This document shows, piece after piece, positions 24,167 through 31,814 of a DNA stretch of 45,676 nt. A program made the translations under genes and the position numbers. Positions within the stretch are counted from its first letter, which is position 1. Every line of letters starts with the position of its first letter. Below the pieces are notes generated by a model, which saw only the letters and a list, made by a program, of their open reading frames with translations, searched no databases and was not told where the DNA came from. Source of the stretch: an uncultured Verrucomicrobiales bacterium (GTDB lineage: Bacteria > Verrucomicrobiota > Verrucomicrobiia > Verrucomicrobiales > Akkermansiaceae). The stretch spans positions 1 through 45,676 of the forward strand of contig CALCWC010000097.1 of NCBI GenBank assembly GCA_937905985.1, in the 5' to 3' direction.

Positions 24167-25402
24167 ATGGACATCATCAAATCCATTGGCAACTGGTTCG
24201 TTGACAAGACTTTCATCTCCTGGTTCACGCCCAAGTGGCGCAAGCAGGGGTGCGAGACTGCCGGCATGCTGGCACGTCACATCCACACCTACAGCCACAA
24301 GCTGCCGCCGGAGGAGCTGGCGGAGTGCAAGATCATGCTGGGCAAGCTCCGCGCCGCGCTCCACGATTGGGACGCCGAGGAAACCGAGCGCGTTTCCAAG
24401 CTGGTGAACGTGCACTGCGAGAGCATGCCGGGCTTCAAGCGCAACCCCGTGCTGGAGGTGGTGGAGTCCTTCTTCGTCATCATGGTGGTCTTCTTGGGCA
24501 TCCGCACCTACTACGCACAGCCCTTCCGCATACCCACGGGGTCCATGCAGCCTACGCTCAACGGTATCATTGTGCACCCGGTGGATGAAATCCCCGGTGC
24601 GCCCACACGGATATGGGACATGCTGACGCTGGGCAGCTCCTATGTGGAGGCGGTGAGCGACGGCAACAAGCAGCTGGTGGACATAGAGGACCACCCCAAG
24701 TGGCTCCTGTTCACGGAGACGGTGCTGAGCTTCGACGACGGCTCCAAGGTGGCGCTGCCGTCCGCCAAGGGCGCGGTTATCCAGTACCTGCAGGAGCAGG
24801 GCAAGATCCGCACCACGCCGTCCGGCGTGATGAAGCTGGGGCGCTTCCGCACCGGTGAAACCATCATCCGCGCGCGGGTGGATGCGGGGGACATGGTGAT
24901 AGTGAACCGCATGGCGTACCACTTCCGCAAGCCGGAACGCGGGGAGCCCTTTGTGTTCGACACCCGCGGCATCAACACCAGCATGCAGAGCCCCGGCCTG
25001 GGGCAGATAGAGGACCAGATGGCCGGCACGCACTTCATCAAGCGCCTGTGCGGTCTGCCGGGAGACCAGGTTTATATTGAAACGCCCACGCTCTTCGTCA
25101 ACGGCACGCCCGCCACGGAACCGGGCATGCAGCGCGTGATGGCGCGCACAGAGCCGTACAATCCCGTGGGCTACCAAACACTGGAGAAGGGCCGCAACCC
25201 CATGGCCTACCTGACGGACGAGGGACACAAGGTGCTGCAAAACCCGCCGGACGCCAATCTGCGCGAGTACCTGGCGCTGGGCGACAACACCGTCAAATCG
25301 CTGGATTCCCGTTTCTGGGGGCCTGTGCGCCAGTTCAACGTGCTGGGGCCGGCCTGGTTCACCCTGTGGCCGTTCTCGGAACACTGGGGCAGCATTGATT
25401 AA
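24167..25402 (+). CDS. lepB: Signal peptidase I
   Basis: The membrane serine/lysine protease (family S26) that removes signal peptides from exported proteins. Of 411 residues, the first 97 or so are a cytoplasmic-looking, charged N-terminal part, followed by one membrane helix at about 97-112. The catalytic Ser126 lies in RIPTGSMQPT and the general base Lys292 in HFIKRLCGLPGD. The C-terminal box GDNTVKSLDSRFWGPV completes the set of conserved boxes. There is an insertion of more than 100 residues between the Ser and Lys boxes compared with small Gram-positive enzymes. It is needed for processing the many exported proteins encoded in this window. Confidence 0.96.
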   Translation: MDIIKSIGNWFVDKTFISWFTPKWRKQGCETAGMLARHIHTYSHKLPPEELAECKIMLGKLRAALHDWDAEETERVSKLVNVHCESMPGFKRNPVLEVVESFFVIMVVFLGIRTYYAQPFRIPTGSMQPTLNGIIVHPVDEIPGAPTRIWDMLTLGSSYVEAVSDGNKQLVDIEDHPKWLLFTETVLSFDDGSKVALPSAKGAVIQYLQEQGKIRTTPSGVMKLGRFRTGETIIRARVDAGDMVIVNRMAYHFRKPERGEPFVFDTRGINTSMQSPGLGQIEDQMAGTHFIKRLCGLPGDQVYIETPTLFVNGTPATEPGMQRVMARTEPYNPVGYQTLEKGRNPMAYLTDEGHKVLQNPPDANLREYLALGDNTVKSLDSRFWGPVRQFNVLGPAWFTLWPFSEHWGSID

Positions 25403-25422
25403 CCCTTTTCCCCTGCCCCGCC

Positions 25423-26319
25423 ATGCCTGAAACGGAATCAGACACCATCACGCGCAACGCCAAGTCCAACCTGGCGTTCACCCTGGCCAACCTGCCAGAG
25501 GACGTGCGCATCCACATGTCGCAGTTTTATGCCTTCTGCCGCATTGTGGACGACATAGTGGACGAGCCGGGCATGGACCCGCAGCAGCGGCATGCGGCCC
25601 TGGACCGCTGGGTGTCCGTGGTCACGGGAGCCGTGGAACCGGACGCCGGAATCGAGCGGGAGGTGCGCACGCTGATAGATGATTTGCACTTGGACACCGC
25701 GCCCATGCTGGAGCTGATAGCGGGGTGCCGTGGAGACATATCACCCGTGCAGCCGGCCACGCGCAAGGAGCTGCTGGCATACTCCTACAAGGTGGCGGCG
25801 TGCGTGGGGCTCACCAGCGCCACCGTGATGGGCGCGAGCGACGCCGCGCGGGACTACGCCGTGGCGCTGGGATACGCGCTGCAGCTGGTGAACATCCTGC
25901 GCGACGTGGCAGAGGACTGCCGCAAGTACGGCCGCTTCTACCTGCCGCAGGACGACATGGAGCTGTTCGGCGTCACACGGGAGGACATAACGGAGCAGCG
26001 GTACAACTACCGCGTGCGGCAGCTGCTGGCGTATGAGGCCGCGCTGGCGGAAAAGTACTTCTGCGAGGCGGAGGAGCTGTACCAGGCCCTGCCCGCGGAG
26101 GACAGGAGCGCGCTTGTTGCCGCGCAAGCCATGAGCCTCATCTACCACACCATTTTGGAGAAAATGCAGGCGGACGAGTACCGCGTGTTCGAGCAGCGCT
26201 ACAGCGTGGGCAACTTCCGCAAGCTGTGGTTCATGCTGCGCGCGCGTCTCGGCACGGTGGAAATGCCCGCCATGCCCAGTCTGGCGGATTGGAATTTCCT
26301 GAAGGGGAAGGACAACTAG
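25423..26319 (+). CDS. Squalene/phytoene synthase family protein
   Basis: Probable head-to-head prenyl transferase joining two prenyl diphosphates, 298 residues. Both Asp-rich magnesium-binding motifs are intact: VDDIVDE (Asp43, 44, 47) and NILRDVAEDCRKYGRFYLP (Asp161, 165). Products in this family are squalene, dehydrosqualene or phytoene, or the hydroxysqualene intermediate of hopanoid synthesis (HpnC/HpnD). None of the partner genes for hopanoid or carotenoid synthesis is nearby, so the product is open. It follows lepB after 20 bases. Its TAG stop overlaps the stop codon of the convergent gene: four bases, CTAG at 26316-26319, serve both strands. Confidence 0.9.
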   Translation: MPETESDTITRNAKSNLAFTLANLPEDVRIHMSQFYAFCRIVDDIVDEPGMDPQQRHAALDRWVSVVTGAVEPDAGIEREVRTLIDDLHLDTAPMLELIAGCRGDISPVQPATRKELLAYSYKVAACVGLTSATVMGASDAARDYAVALGYALQLVNILRDVAEDCRKYGRFYLPQDDMELFGVTREDITEQRYNYRVRQLLAYEAALAEKYFCEAEELYQALPAEDRSALVAAQAMSLIYHTILEKMQADEYRVFEQRYSVGNFRKLWFMLRARLGTVEMPAMPSLADWNFLKGKDN

Positions 26320-26906
26320 GGCAGTTCCGCGGCGGCCTTGCGGCCGTACACCGTTTCCGGGTAGTCTGCGGCGGCCTTGCGGCGCAGGGATTCCGCCAGC
26401 GAGGCATCACGCACAGAGGCTTCCGCCACATGCGCCGCGCGGTAGAGCAGCATGGCTGCATCCTGCGGGTCATCCACCGCCTTGGCTCCCTCCTGCAGTG
26501 TATGGCAGGCGGCGGCGGGGTTGGAGAAGACATCCCTCTGGATGGTGGCAAGCTCCATCCACCCGCGGTAGCGCCAACCCTGACCGCGCACCTCCTTCTC
26601 CAGCCGGGCGAGCAGCGCCTCGTCGCGCGACTCGCGCACCTTGTCCGCCAACTGCACCAAGGCATCATCGTCCGGCACATAACTGCCGGCGTAAATGCGC
26701 TCCGCCATCTTCTCCCCCCAAAGCGGGATGAGCACGCGGCGCAGGTAGATGCCCTCCACCAAGGCGAAGAGTGCAAGCATACCGATGAGCCAGCAGATGC
26801 CGCGCAGCCCCTCACCCTCTGTAAAGAGGTGGTCCACCCACAGCAGCCCCAATGCAAAGGCCACCAGTGGCAGTAGCGCGAATATCACGAGTTTGGTGCG
26901 GCTCAT
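26316..26906 (-). CDS. Unknown membrane protein, 196 aa
   Basis: I do not recognise a family. The first 60 residues contain two membrane helices (IFALLPLVAFALGLLWV and GICWLIGMLALFALVEGIYL). The remaining 135 residues are soluble, charged and Ala-rich, with helix pairs that resemble tetratricopeptide-type repeats (AACHTLQEGAKAV, AAMLLYRAAHVAEASV). It lies 18 bases after the LolA-like gene and is probably co-transcribed with it, which hints at an envelope role. Its stop codon is shared on opposite strands with the preceding synthase gene. Confidence 0.75.
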   Translation of the reverse strand: MSRTKLVIFALLPLVAFALGLLWVDHLFTEGEGLRGICWLIGMLALFALVEGIYLRRVLIPLWGEKMAERIYAGSYVPDDDALVQLADKVRESRDEALLARLEKEVRGQGWRYRGWMELATIQRDVFSNPAAACHTLQEGAKAVDDPQDAAMLLYRAAHVAEASVRDASLAESLRRKAAADYPETVYGRKAAAELP

Positions 26907-26924
26907 GGCGGAGGACGGGGCGGG

Positions 26925-27659
26925 TTACTTCTTGATGTCGTCCATCTCCAGGTAATCCAGGGCCATGGTGCGGTCCGGGTTCTGAGGATTGCGCACCTCC
27001 ACCTTCATCTGCTTGAAGAACCAGGTGCCGTCCGAAAGCTTTTGCACGGAAGTGATGGAGAAGCGCTTCTTCAGCTTGCCGTCGCGGCCGTAGCCGTCAA
27101 TCTGCCAAGAGGTGCCGTTCTCCTTGTCCACCCACATGCGCACCCAGGCAAACTGGCCGGTGGAGGGGTTGGGGTTGGCGACCTGCACCACCCAGCAATC
27201 ACGCCCCTTCACGCGGGTCTCCACGCCATCCGTCACCACCTTGCCGTCCTTCCAGTAGAGGAAACGCAGGGAAAGGTCCTCATAGCACACATCCGTGCCG
27301 GCGATGGGCTGGGCGTAGGAGGAGGAGGACATCACGCGGGCCTGGCCTTTCGCGTCCACCAGCAGCAAATCCACGTTCTTCTCCTTGATTCGGGCATCGA
27401 AGCGGTGCCAGGCGTTGTTCTCGTTGTACTGGAACACGATGGTTTCCCCGCGCGCGCTCAGGGAGAAGGGCACCTTGAGCTTGTTCTTGCGGATGGTACC
27501 GGTTACATCCCTGTTGCCCTGGCTCACCGTCATATCCCGCATGGCCTTGAGCAGCACGTCCGCATCCGGGGTTTCCACCTCCTGGGCATACAAACCCGCA
27601 CCCGCCAGCGCCACGGCGGCGGCACACATAAGCGTCTTGAGCATTCTCATGGCTTTCAT
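26925..27659 (-). CDS. LolA-like outer-membrane lipoprotein-sorting protein
   Basis: An exported protein of about 244 residues. The signal peptide (MKAMRMLKTLMCAAAVALAGAGLYAQ) is cut near AQ-EV. The mature part resembles the LolA-like fold seen in proteins annotated as outer-membrane lipoprotein-sorting proteins: N-terminal MRDMTVSQGNRDVTGTI, a middle part full of short beta-strands (VQVANPNPSTGQFAWVRMWV) and a C-terminal DYLEMDDIKK. The start could also be at 27668 or 27650, because three ATG codons lie close together. It probably binds a lipidated or hydrophobic partner in the periplasm; this is from family knowledge, not tested. It is divergent from the MBOAT gene. Confidence 0.8.
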   Translation of the reverse strand: MKAMRMLKTLMCAAAVALAGAGLYAQEVETPDADVLLKAMRDMTVSQGNRDVTGTIRKNKLKVPFSLSARGETIVFQYNENNAWHRFDARIKEKNVDLLLVDAKGQARVMSSSSYAQPIAGTDVCYEDLSLRFLYWKDGKVVTDGVETRVKGRDCWVVQVANPNPSTGQFAWVRMWVDKENGTSWQIDGYGRDGKLKKRFSITSVQKLSDGTWFFKQMKVEVRNPQNPDRTMALDYLEMDDIKK

Positions 27660-27716
27660 ATACCACAAAGGCGCGCCGCAGCACAGCTTTTATTCAGGCA
27701 TATTGGCAGCAGCCGC

Positions 27717-27744
27717 TTGACTTTTGTTAGCCTTTCCGTATAAT
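27717..27744 (+). promoter_or_regulatory. Promoter of the MBOAT operon
   Basis: TTGACT (27717-27722), a 16-base spacer and a perfect TATAAT (27739-27744). Predicted transcription start is near 27751, about 22 bases before the chosen start codon at 27773. The ATG at 27743 overlaps the -10 box and is therefore unlikely to be used. Confidence 0.75.
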
Positions 27745-27772
27745 GCGCGCGCGTTGCGATATATCAACTGAC

Positions 27773-29188
27773 ATGGAATACACCTCTGCCACATTCTGGC
27801 TCTGCCTGCTGCCCGCGTTGGCGGTACTGTTGCTGGGTGACCGCCTGTTGCACGGGCGGGAAAAGGCGAGGAATTTGTTCCACCGCATCATGATGCTGGC
27901 GGTGAGTGTGGTTCTGATATCCCTCTCCGGGTGGGTGACTCTTGGGATATTTGCCGCCGTATCCATGGCCGCGTACGGGCTGTGCCATTGGGGGCTGCAT
28001 TACGGGGCGCGCGGGCGGCGGGTGATGCTGTGCTTCATCATTCCCCTGCTCCTGCTGCCGCTGCTGTACTACAAATACGGCTACTTCATCGGCGAGAACG
28101 TGTTCCGCGAACAATGGGACACACTCAAGGACCTGGTGATTCCCCTGGGCATCTCCTTCTACACCTTCCAGATAATCGGCTTCTGCATCGACACCTTCAC
28201 CAAGGAGGAACAGGGGCAGATGCCGGGGCTGCTGGACTACCTGAACTTCTGTGCGTTCTTCCCGCGCTTTGTGGCGGGCCCCATCGAGCGGCGGGCGGAT
28301 CTGCTGCCACAGATGCAGCGCATGGAGCTTCATTTCTCCTCCGAGAACGTGAACCTGGGCCTGCGATACATCATTCTGGGGTTGTTCTTCAAAATGGCGC
28401 TGGCGGACAACCTGACGTATGCTTTTTGGGACAAGTACGACTGGGGCAACGCTTGGATGGTGTGGTGCAACAACCTGCTCTTCACCTTCCGCATCTACTT
28501 TGACTTTGCGGGCTACGCCCTTTCCGCCTACGGCCTGGCCAAATGCATGGGTATCACCCTGCGCATGAACTTCATGAGCCCCTACACCGCCACCAATGTG
28601 CGTGATTTCTGGCGGAGATGGCACACCTCCCTCACCAGCTGGTTCACGGAATACATATACTTCCCCATGGGCGGCAGCCGCACCAAGCGCTGGGCGCTCA
28701 ACATGATTATCGTCTTCCTCATTTCCGGCCTCTGGCATGGGGCTGCGTGGAACTTCGTCATCTGGGGCGGGCTGGCGGGTGTGGCCCTAGTCGTCCACCG
28801 CTGGTTCCGCAACCACGGATGGCAGATGTGGGCGCCGCTCGCCTGGGTACTCACCTTCGGCATGACTGTGCTCACCTGGATGTTCTTCTACGATACGGAC
28901 CCGGAGCTGCTCTCCAGGCACCTGCAGTGGATTTTCTCCGTGGATGCGTACAGCATCAAGGAATTTGTCGCCGCGTGCGCGTGGAAATTCCGCGCCCTCC
29001 ACTCCGCATGCATTTTCCCCATGCTGCTGCTGTCTTTTGCCGTGCTGCTGGGCGAATATTGGAGCCAATGCAAATGCGACAATCCCTACCACCTGCTGCT
29101 GCACCCCTATGCCTGCGGTGTGGAGGTGTTCCTGACCATCCTGCTGCAGAGCGGGGCAACCAACCAGTTCATCTACGCTGCCTTCTGA
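27773..29188 (+). CDS. MBOAT-family O-acyltransferase (AlgI-like)
   Basis: A polytopic membrane enzyme of 471 residues that moves an acyl group, usually acetyl, across or to the outer face of the membrane for transfer to a glycan. Around ten hydrophobic helices are visible. AlgI-family landmarks are FFPRFVAGPIERRADLLPQ, YFDFAGYALSAYGLAKCMGI, RDFWRRWHTSLTSWF and the catalytic-histidine region GLWHGAAWNFVIWG. The start at 27773 (MEYTSATFW) follows the promoter. Four bases separate its stop from the next start, which encodes an SGNH-like partner. Such pairs O-acylate alginate, peptidoglycan, cellulose or other envelope polymers; the target here is unknown. The nearby glf/glycosyltransferase genes are one possible source of a glycan. 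Confidence 0.93.
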   Translation: MEYTSATFWLCLLPALAVLLLGDRLLHGREKARNLFHRIMMLAVSVVLISLSGWVTLGIFAAVSMAAYGLCHWGLHYGARGRRVMLCFIIPLLLLPLLYYKYGYFIGENVFREQWDTLKDLVIPLGISFYTFQIIGFCIDTFTKEEQGQMPGLLDYLNFCAFFPRFVAGPIERRADLLPQMQRMELHFSSENVNLGLRYIILGLFFKMALADNLTYAFWDKYDWGNAWMVWCNNLLFTFRIYFDFAGYALSAYGLAKCMGITLRMNFMSPYTATNVRDFWRRWHTSLTSWFTEYIYFPMGGSRTKRWALNMIIVFLISGLWHGAAWNFVIWGGLAGVALVVHRWFRNHGWQMWAPLAWVLTFGMTVLTWMFFYDTDPELLSRHLQWIFSVDAYSIKEFVAACAWKFRALHSACIFPMLLLSFAVLLGEYWSQCKCDNPYHLLLHPYACGVEVFLTILLQSGATNQFIYAAF

Positions 29189-29192
29189 CGCC

Positions 29193-30224
29193 ATGAAACG
29201 CCTGCTCGCCATCATCGGTTGCGCCATCTTGCTGGCTTTGGTTTGCATTCAACTCTATTCCCGCTTTGTGGACCCGGATACACAGTTCTTCCTGCGCACG
29301 GCGGAGGCGTCTGATAACTGGGCTGAGCGGCTCCACGCCGCGGAACGCCCTATATATGTCCTGACCGGCGGCTCGGAAGCCCGCAGCGGCGTGGATCCGC
29401 AAATCATGCTGGATGAGTTCGGCATGCCTTTGGTCAACGCAGCAATAGGCGCCGGACATGGACTGCAGGCCAATATTTCATCTGCATTCAAATACTTGAA
29501 ACCAGGTGACACCCTGGTGCTGAGCATTCTCTGCACCGACGATGTAGACATCCCCCCGTCCTCCAACGGGGTTAAGATAAACGTGTACCGCCAGGGATTA
29601 TCCGTATTTGATTCCGGGATGATTGAGCCGAGCATGGAAAACGCGGGCAAACTGCTGTCATCGGACGTGCGCGCCATGTTCGTACTGCTCACGCGCTATT
29701 TCGGGCGGTCCGGGAGACTGTACAAATACAATGAGCAGACCGTTATTCACCCCTCCGGCTGGATGGAAATCCAGTATCGAGAGATGGACAATTACAAGCC
29801 GGCTGCACCCCGAGAATCCGAATGCCAGCCCCCCCTTGCAAAGGACTCGGTGTTCATGCAGACACTGCAACGGCTGCGGAACCTCTGCCAAAGCCGGGAT
29901 ATCCGTTTCCTGGTCACCATTCCCGTGGGGTGCAACCATGAAAGCCTGCGTCCCTGGTACGCCATGAAGGCGCTCTGCATCACAAGGCTGGGCATCCCGG
30001 TGCTAAAGGACGAGCGTCTGGGCTGCCTGCCCGTTCCCACGAACTTTGCGGATACTTCTGCGCACTTGAACCCGAAGGCCGCCAGGGAAAACACGCGAAT
30101 GCTTGGCAACCTGCTACAGAACAACACCACTTGGACGGAAAAAGAGCTTGTCGACATCCTGTCCTCCATGGGATGGAATGCTGATGGCACGCCAATCACC
30201 AAACAGTCTCCATCAAGCAAATGA
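29193..30224 (+). CDS. SGNH-like partner of the MBOAT acyltransferase
   Basis: A membrane-anchored extracytoplasmic protein of 343 residues, with an N-terminal helix (LLAIIGCAILLALVCIQL). It resembles the SGNH-fold partners of MBOAT proteins. A candidate nucleophile Ser61 lies in LTGGSEARSGVDP, where most members have a GSS-R-GIDP motif. Near the C-terminus ADTSAHLNPKAA offers Asp287 and His291; the usual spacing is D-x2-H, here it is D-x3-H. It likely takes the acyl group from the MBOAT protein and places it on a polymer. The DNA is somewhat less GC-rich than its neighbours. The next gene starts within its stop codon (ATGA at 30221-30224). Confidence 0.7.
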   Translation: MKRLLAIIGCAILLALVCIQLYSRFVDPDTQFFLRTAEASDNWAERLHAAERPIYVLTGGSEARSGVDPQIMLDEFGMPLVNAAIGAGHGLQANISSAFKYLKPGDTLVLSILCTDDVDIPPSSNGVKINVYRQGLSVFDSGMIEPSMENAGKLLSSDVRAMFVLLTRYFGRSGRLYKYNEQTVIHPSGWMEIQYREMDNYKPAAPRESECQPPLAKDSVFMQTLQRLRNLCQSRDIRFLVTIPVGCNHESLRPWYAMKALCITRLGIPVLKDERLGCLPVPTNFADTSAHLNPKAARENTRMLGNLLQNNTTWTEKELVDILSSMGWNADGTPITKQSPSSK

Positions 30225-31717
30225 AATACGCCATCCTCACCCCTGAAGAAGCCGCCGCCCTTATCCAGAACGGGGAAACCGTGGGCATCAGCGGGCTCAC
30301 CCCCGCCGGTGCCATCAAGGTGGTGCCAGGTGCCATTGCACGCAAGGCCGAGGCAGAGCATGCGGCAGGCAGGGAGTTCAAGATAGCCCTCTTCACCGGA
30401 GGCTCCAACACCCAAGAGGTGGACGGTGCCCTCTCCAACGCCCACGCCCTCATCAGCCGCACCCCCTTCCAATCCAATCCGGACATGCGCGGTCATATCA
30501 ACGTGCCGGATTTGCACTACTACGACCTGCACCTCTCCGTGGTGACGCAGAACATGCGCTACGGGCACCTGCCGAAAATCAAAACCGCCATCGTGGAGGT
30601 GTGTGATGTGACGGACGACGGCGAGCTCACCTTTACCACCGGTGCCAACAACGCCGCGGGTTTCTGCATGCTGGCGGACCGTATCATCTTGGAACTGAAC
30701 ACCTTCCACAATCCGAAAATCCGGGAGATACACGACATCTACCTGCCGCGGGACTACACGGAGCGCAAGGCGATTGACATCTACCGCCCGTGGGACCGCA
30801 TCGGCACCAAGACCCTCAAGGTGGATCCCGCCAAGATTGTGGGCGTGGTGGAAACGCACCTGCCGGACGGCGTGAAGCCCTTCAAGCCCGGCAACGAAAC
30901 CACGGACCGCATCGGCAAAAACATCGTCTCCTTCTTGGAGCACGAGTACCAGATAGGCCGCATACCTAAAGACTTCCCGCCACTGCAGAGCGGCATTGGC
31001 AACGTGGCCAACGCCGTGCTGGCAGCCATGGGAGAATCCCATATCCTGCCACCCTTCTCCATGTACACGGAAGTGGCGCAGGACACCGTGTTCCAGCTGC
31101 TCAAGAGCGGCCGCTGCACCTTCCTCTCCAGCACCACCATCACCTTCACGGAGCCGTTCATGACGGAGTTCATGGAGAACTTCGACCGCTACAAGGACCG
31201 CATCCTGCTGCGCCCCACGGAAATCACCAACAACCCGGAGGTCATCCGCCGCATGGGTGTCATCAGCATGAACACCGCCCTGGAGCTGGACATCTTCGGC
31301 CACGTCAACTCGTCCCACCTGTTCGGCTCCAAGATGGTCAACGGCATCGGCGGCGCATGCGATTTCGCCCGAGCGGCCTCCCTCACCATCTTTTCCTGCT
31401 CCAGCGTGGCCAAGGACGGCACCATCTCCACCATCGTCCCCATGGTCACCCACGTGGACCAGCCGGAGCATGATGTAGACGTCATTGCCACGGAACAGGG
31501 CGTGGCGGACCTGCGCGGCCTGGACCCGCGCCAGCGCGCGGAGGCAATCATCGAGCACTGCGCGCACCCGGACTACCGCTCCCTGCTGCACCGCTACGTG
31601 GAAATGACCCCCACGGGCCACATTCCCCACAACCTGGAGCACTGCTTTGATTTCCACAAGGCCTACCAGAAGACCGGGGACATGCACAACGCCGCAGAAC
31701 TGCTGGCGCAGCTGTAA
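30221..31717 (+). CDS. Acetyl-CoA hydrolase / succinyl-CoA:acetate CoA-transferase family
   Basis: A cytoplasmic class I CoA-transferase of 498 residues, of the Cat1/AarC/Ach1 type, which exchanges CoA between acetyl-CoA and carboxylic acids such as succinate. The active-site glutamate that forms the glutamyl-CoA thioester is Glu284 in MYTEVAQD. A glycine-rich oxyanion region (GIGNVANAVLAAMG) precedes it and the C-terminal domain has IATEQGVADLRGLDP. Such enzymes serve acetate and propionate metabolism in gut fermenters. It is the third gene of the MBOAT operon and translationally coupled by ATGA to the SGNH-like gene, which is unexpected for a central metabolic enzyme. Exact substrate preference cannot be read. 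Confidence 0.92.
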   Translation: MKYAILTPEEAAALIQNGETVGISGLTPAGAIKVVPGAIARKAEAEHAAGREFKIALFTGGSNTQEVDGALSNAHALISRTPFQSNPDMRGHINVPDLHYYDLHLSVVTQNMRYGHLPKIKTAIVEVCDVTDDGELTFTTGANNAAGFCMLADRIILELNTFHNPKIREIHDIYLPRDYTERKAIDIYRPWDRIGTKTLKVDPAKIVGVVETHLPDGVKPFKPGNETTDRIGKNIVSFLEHEYQIGRIPKDFPPLQSGIGNVANAVLAAMGESHILPPFSMYTEVAQDTVFQLLKSGRCTFLSSTTITFTEPFMTEFMENFDRYKDRILLRPTEITNNPEVIRRMGVISMNTALELDIFGHVNSSHLFGSKMVNGIGGACDFARAASLTIFSCSSVAKDGTISTIVPMVTHVDQPEHDVDVIATEQGVADLRGLDPRQRAEAIIEHCAHPDYRSLLHRYVEMTPTGHIPHNLEHCFDFHKAYQKTGDMHNAAELLAQL

Positions 31718-31795
31718 GCGTGTCCGTCCCGTCCGTGAAGGGATTCACGCCCTTCCTCATGCCCTACCCTGGGTACATGAAGATGCTTGGGAGGC

Positions 31796-31814
31796 ACCGG
31801 CCATGCGTGCCGGT
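31796..31814. terminator. Hairpin between convergent genes
   Basis: ACCGGC (31796-31801) and GCCGGT (31809-31814) form a short stem touching the stop codon of the glycosyltransferase gene. A second small dyad (CGTGAA-GGGA-TTCACG) lies at about 31735-31750. Neither has a T-run. They are weak candidates for ending the two converging transcripts. Confidence 0.3.
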
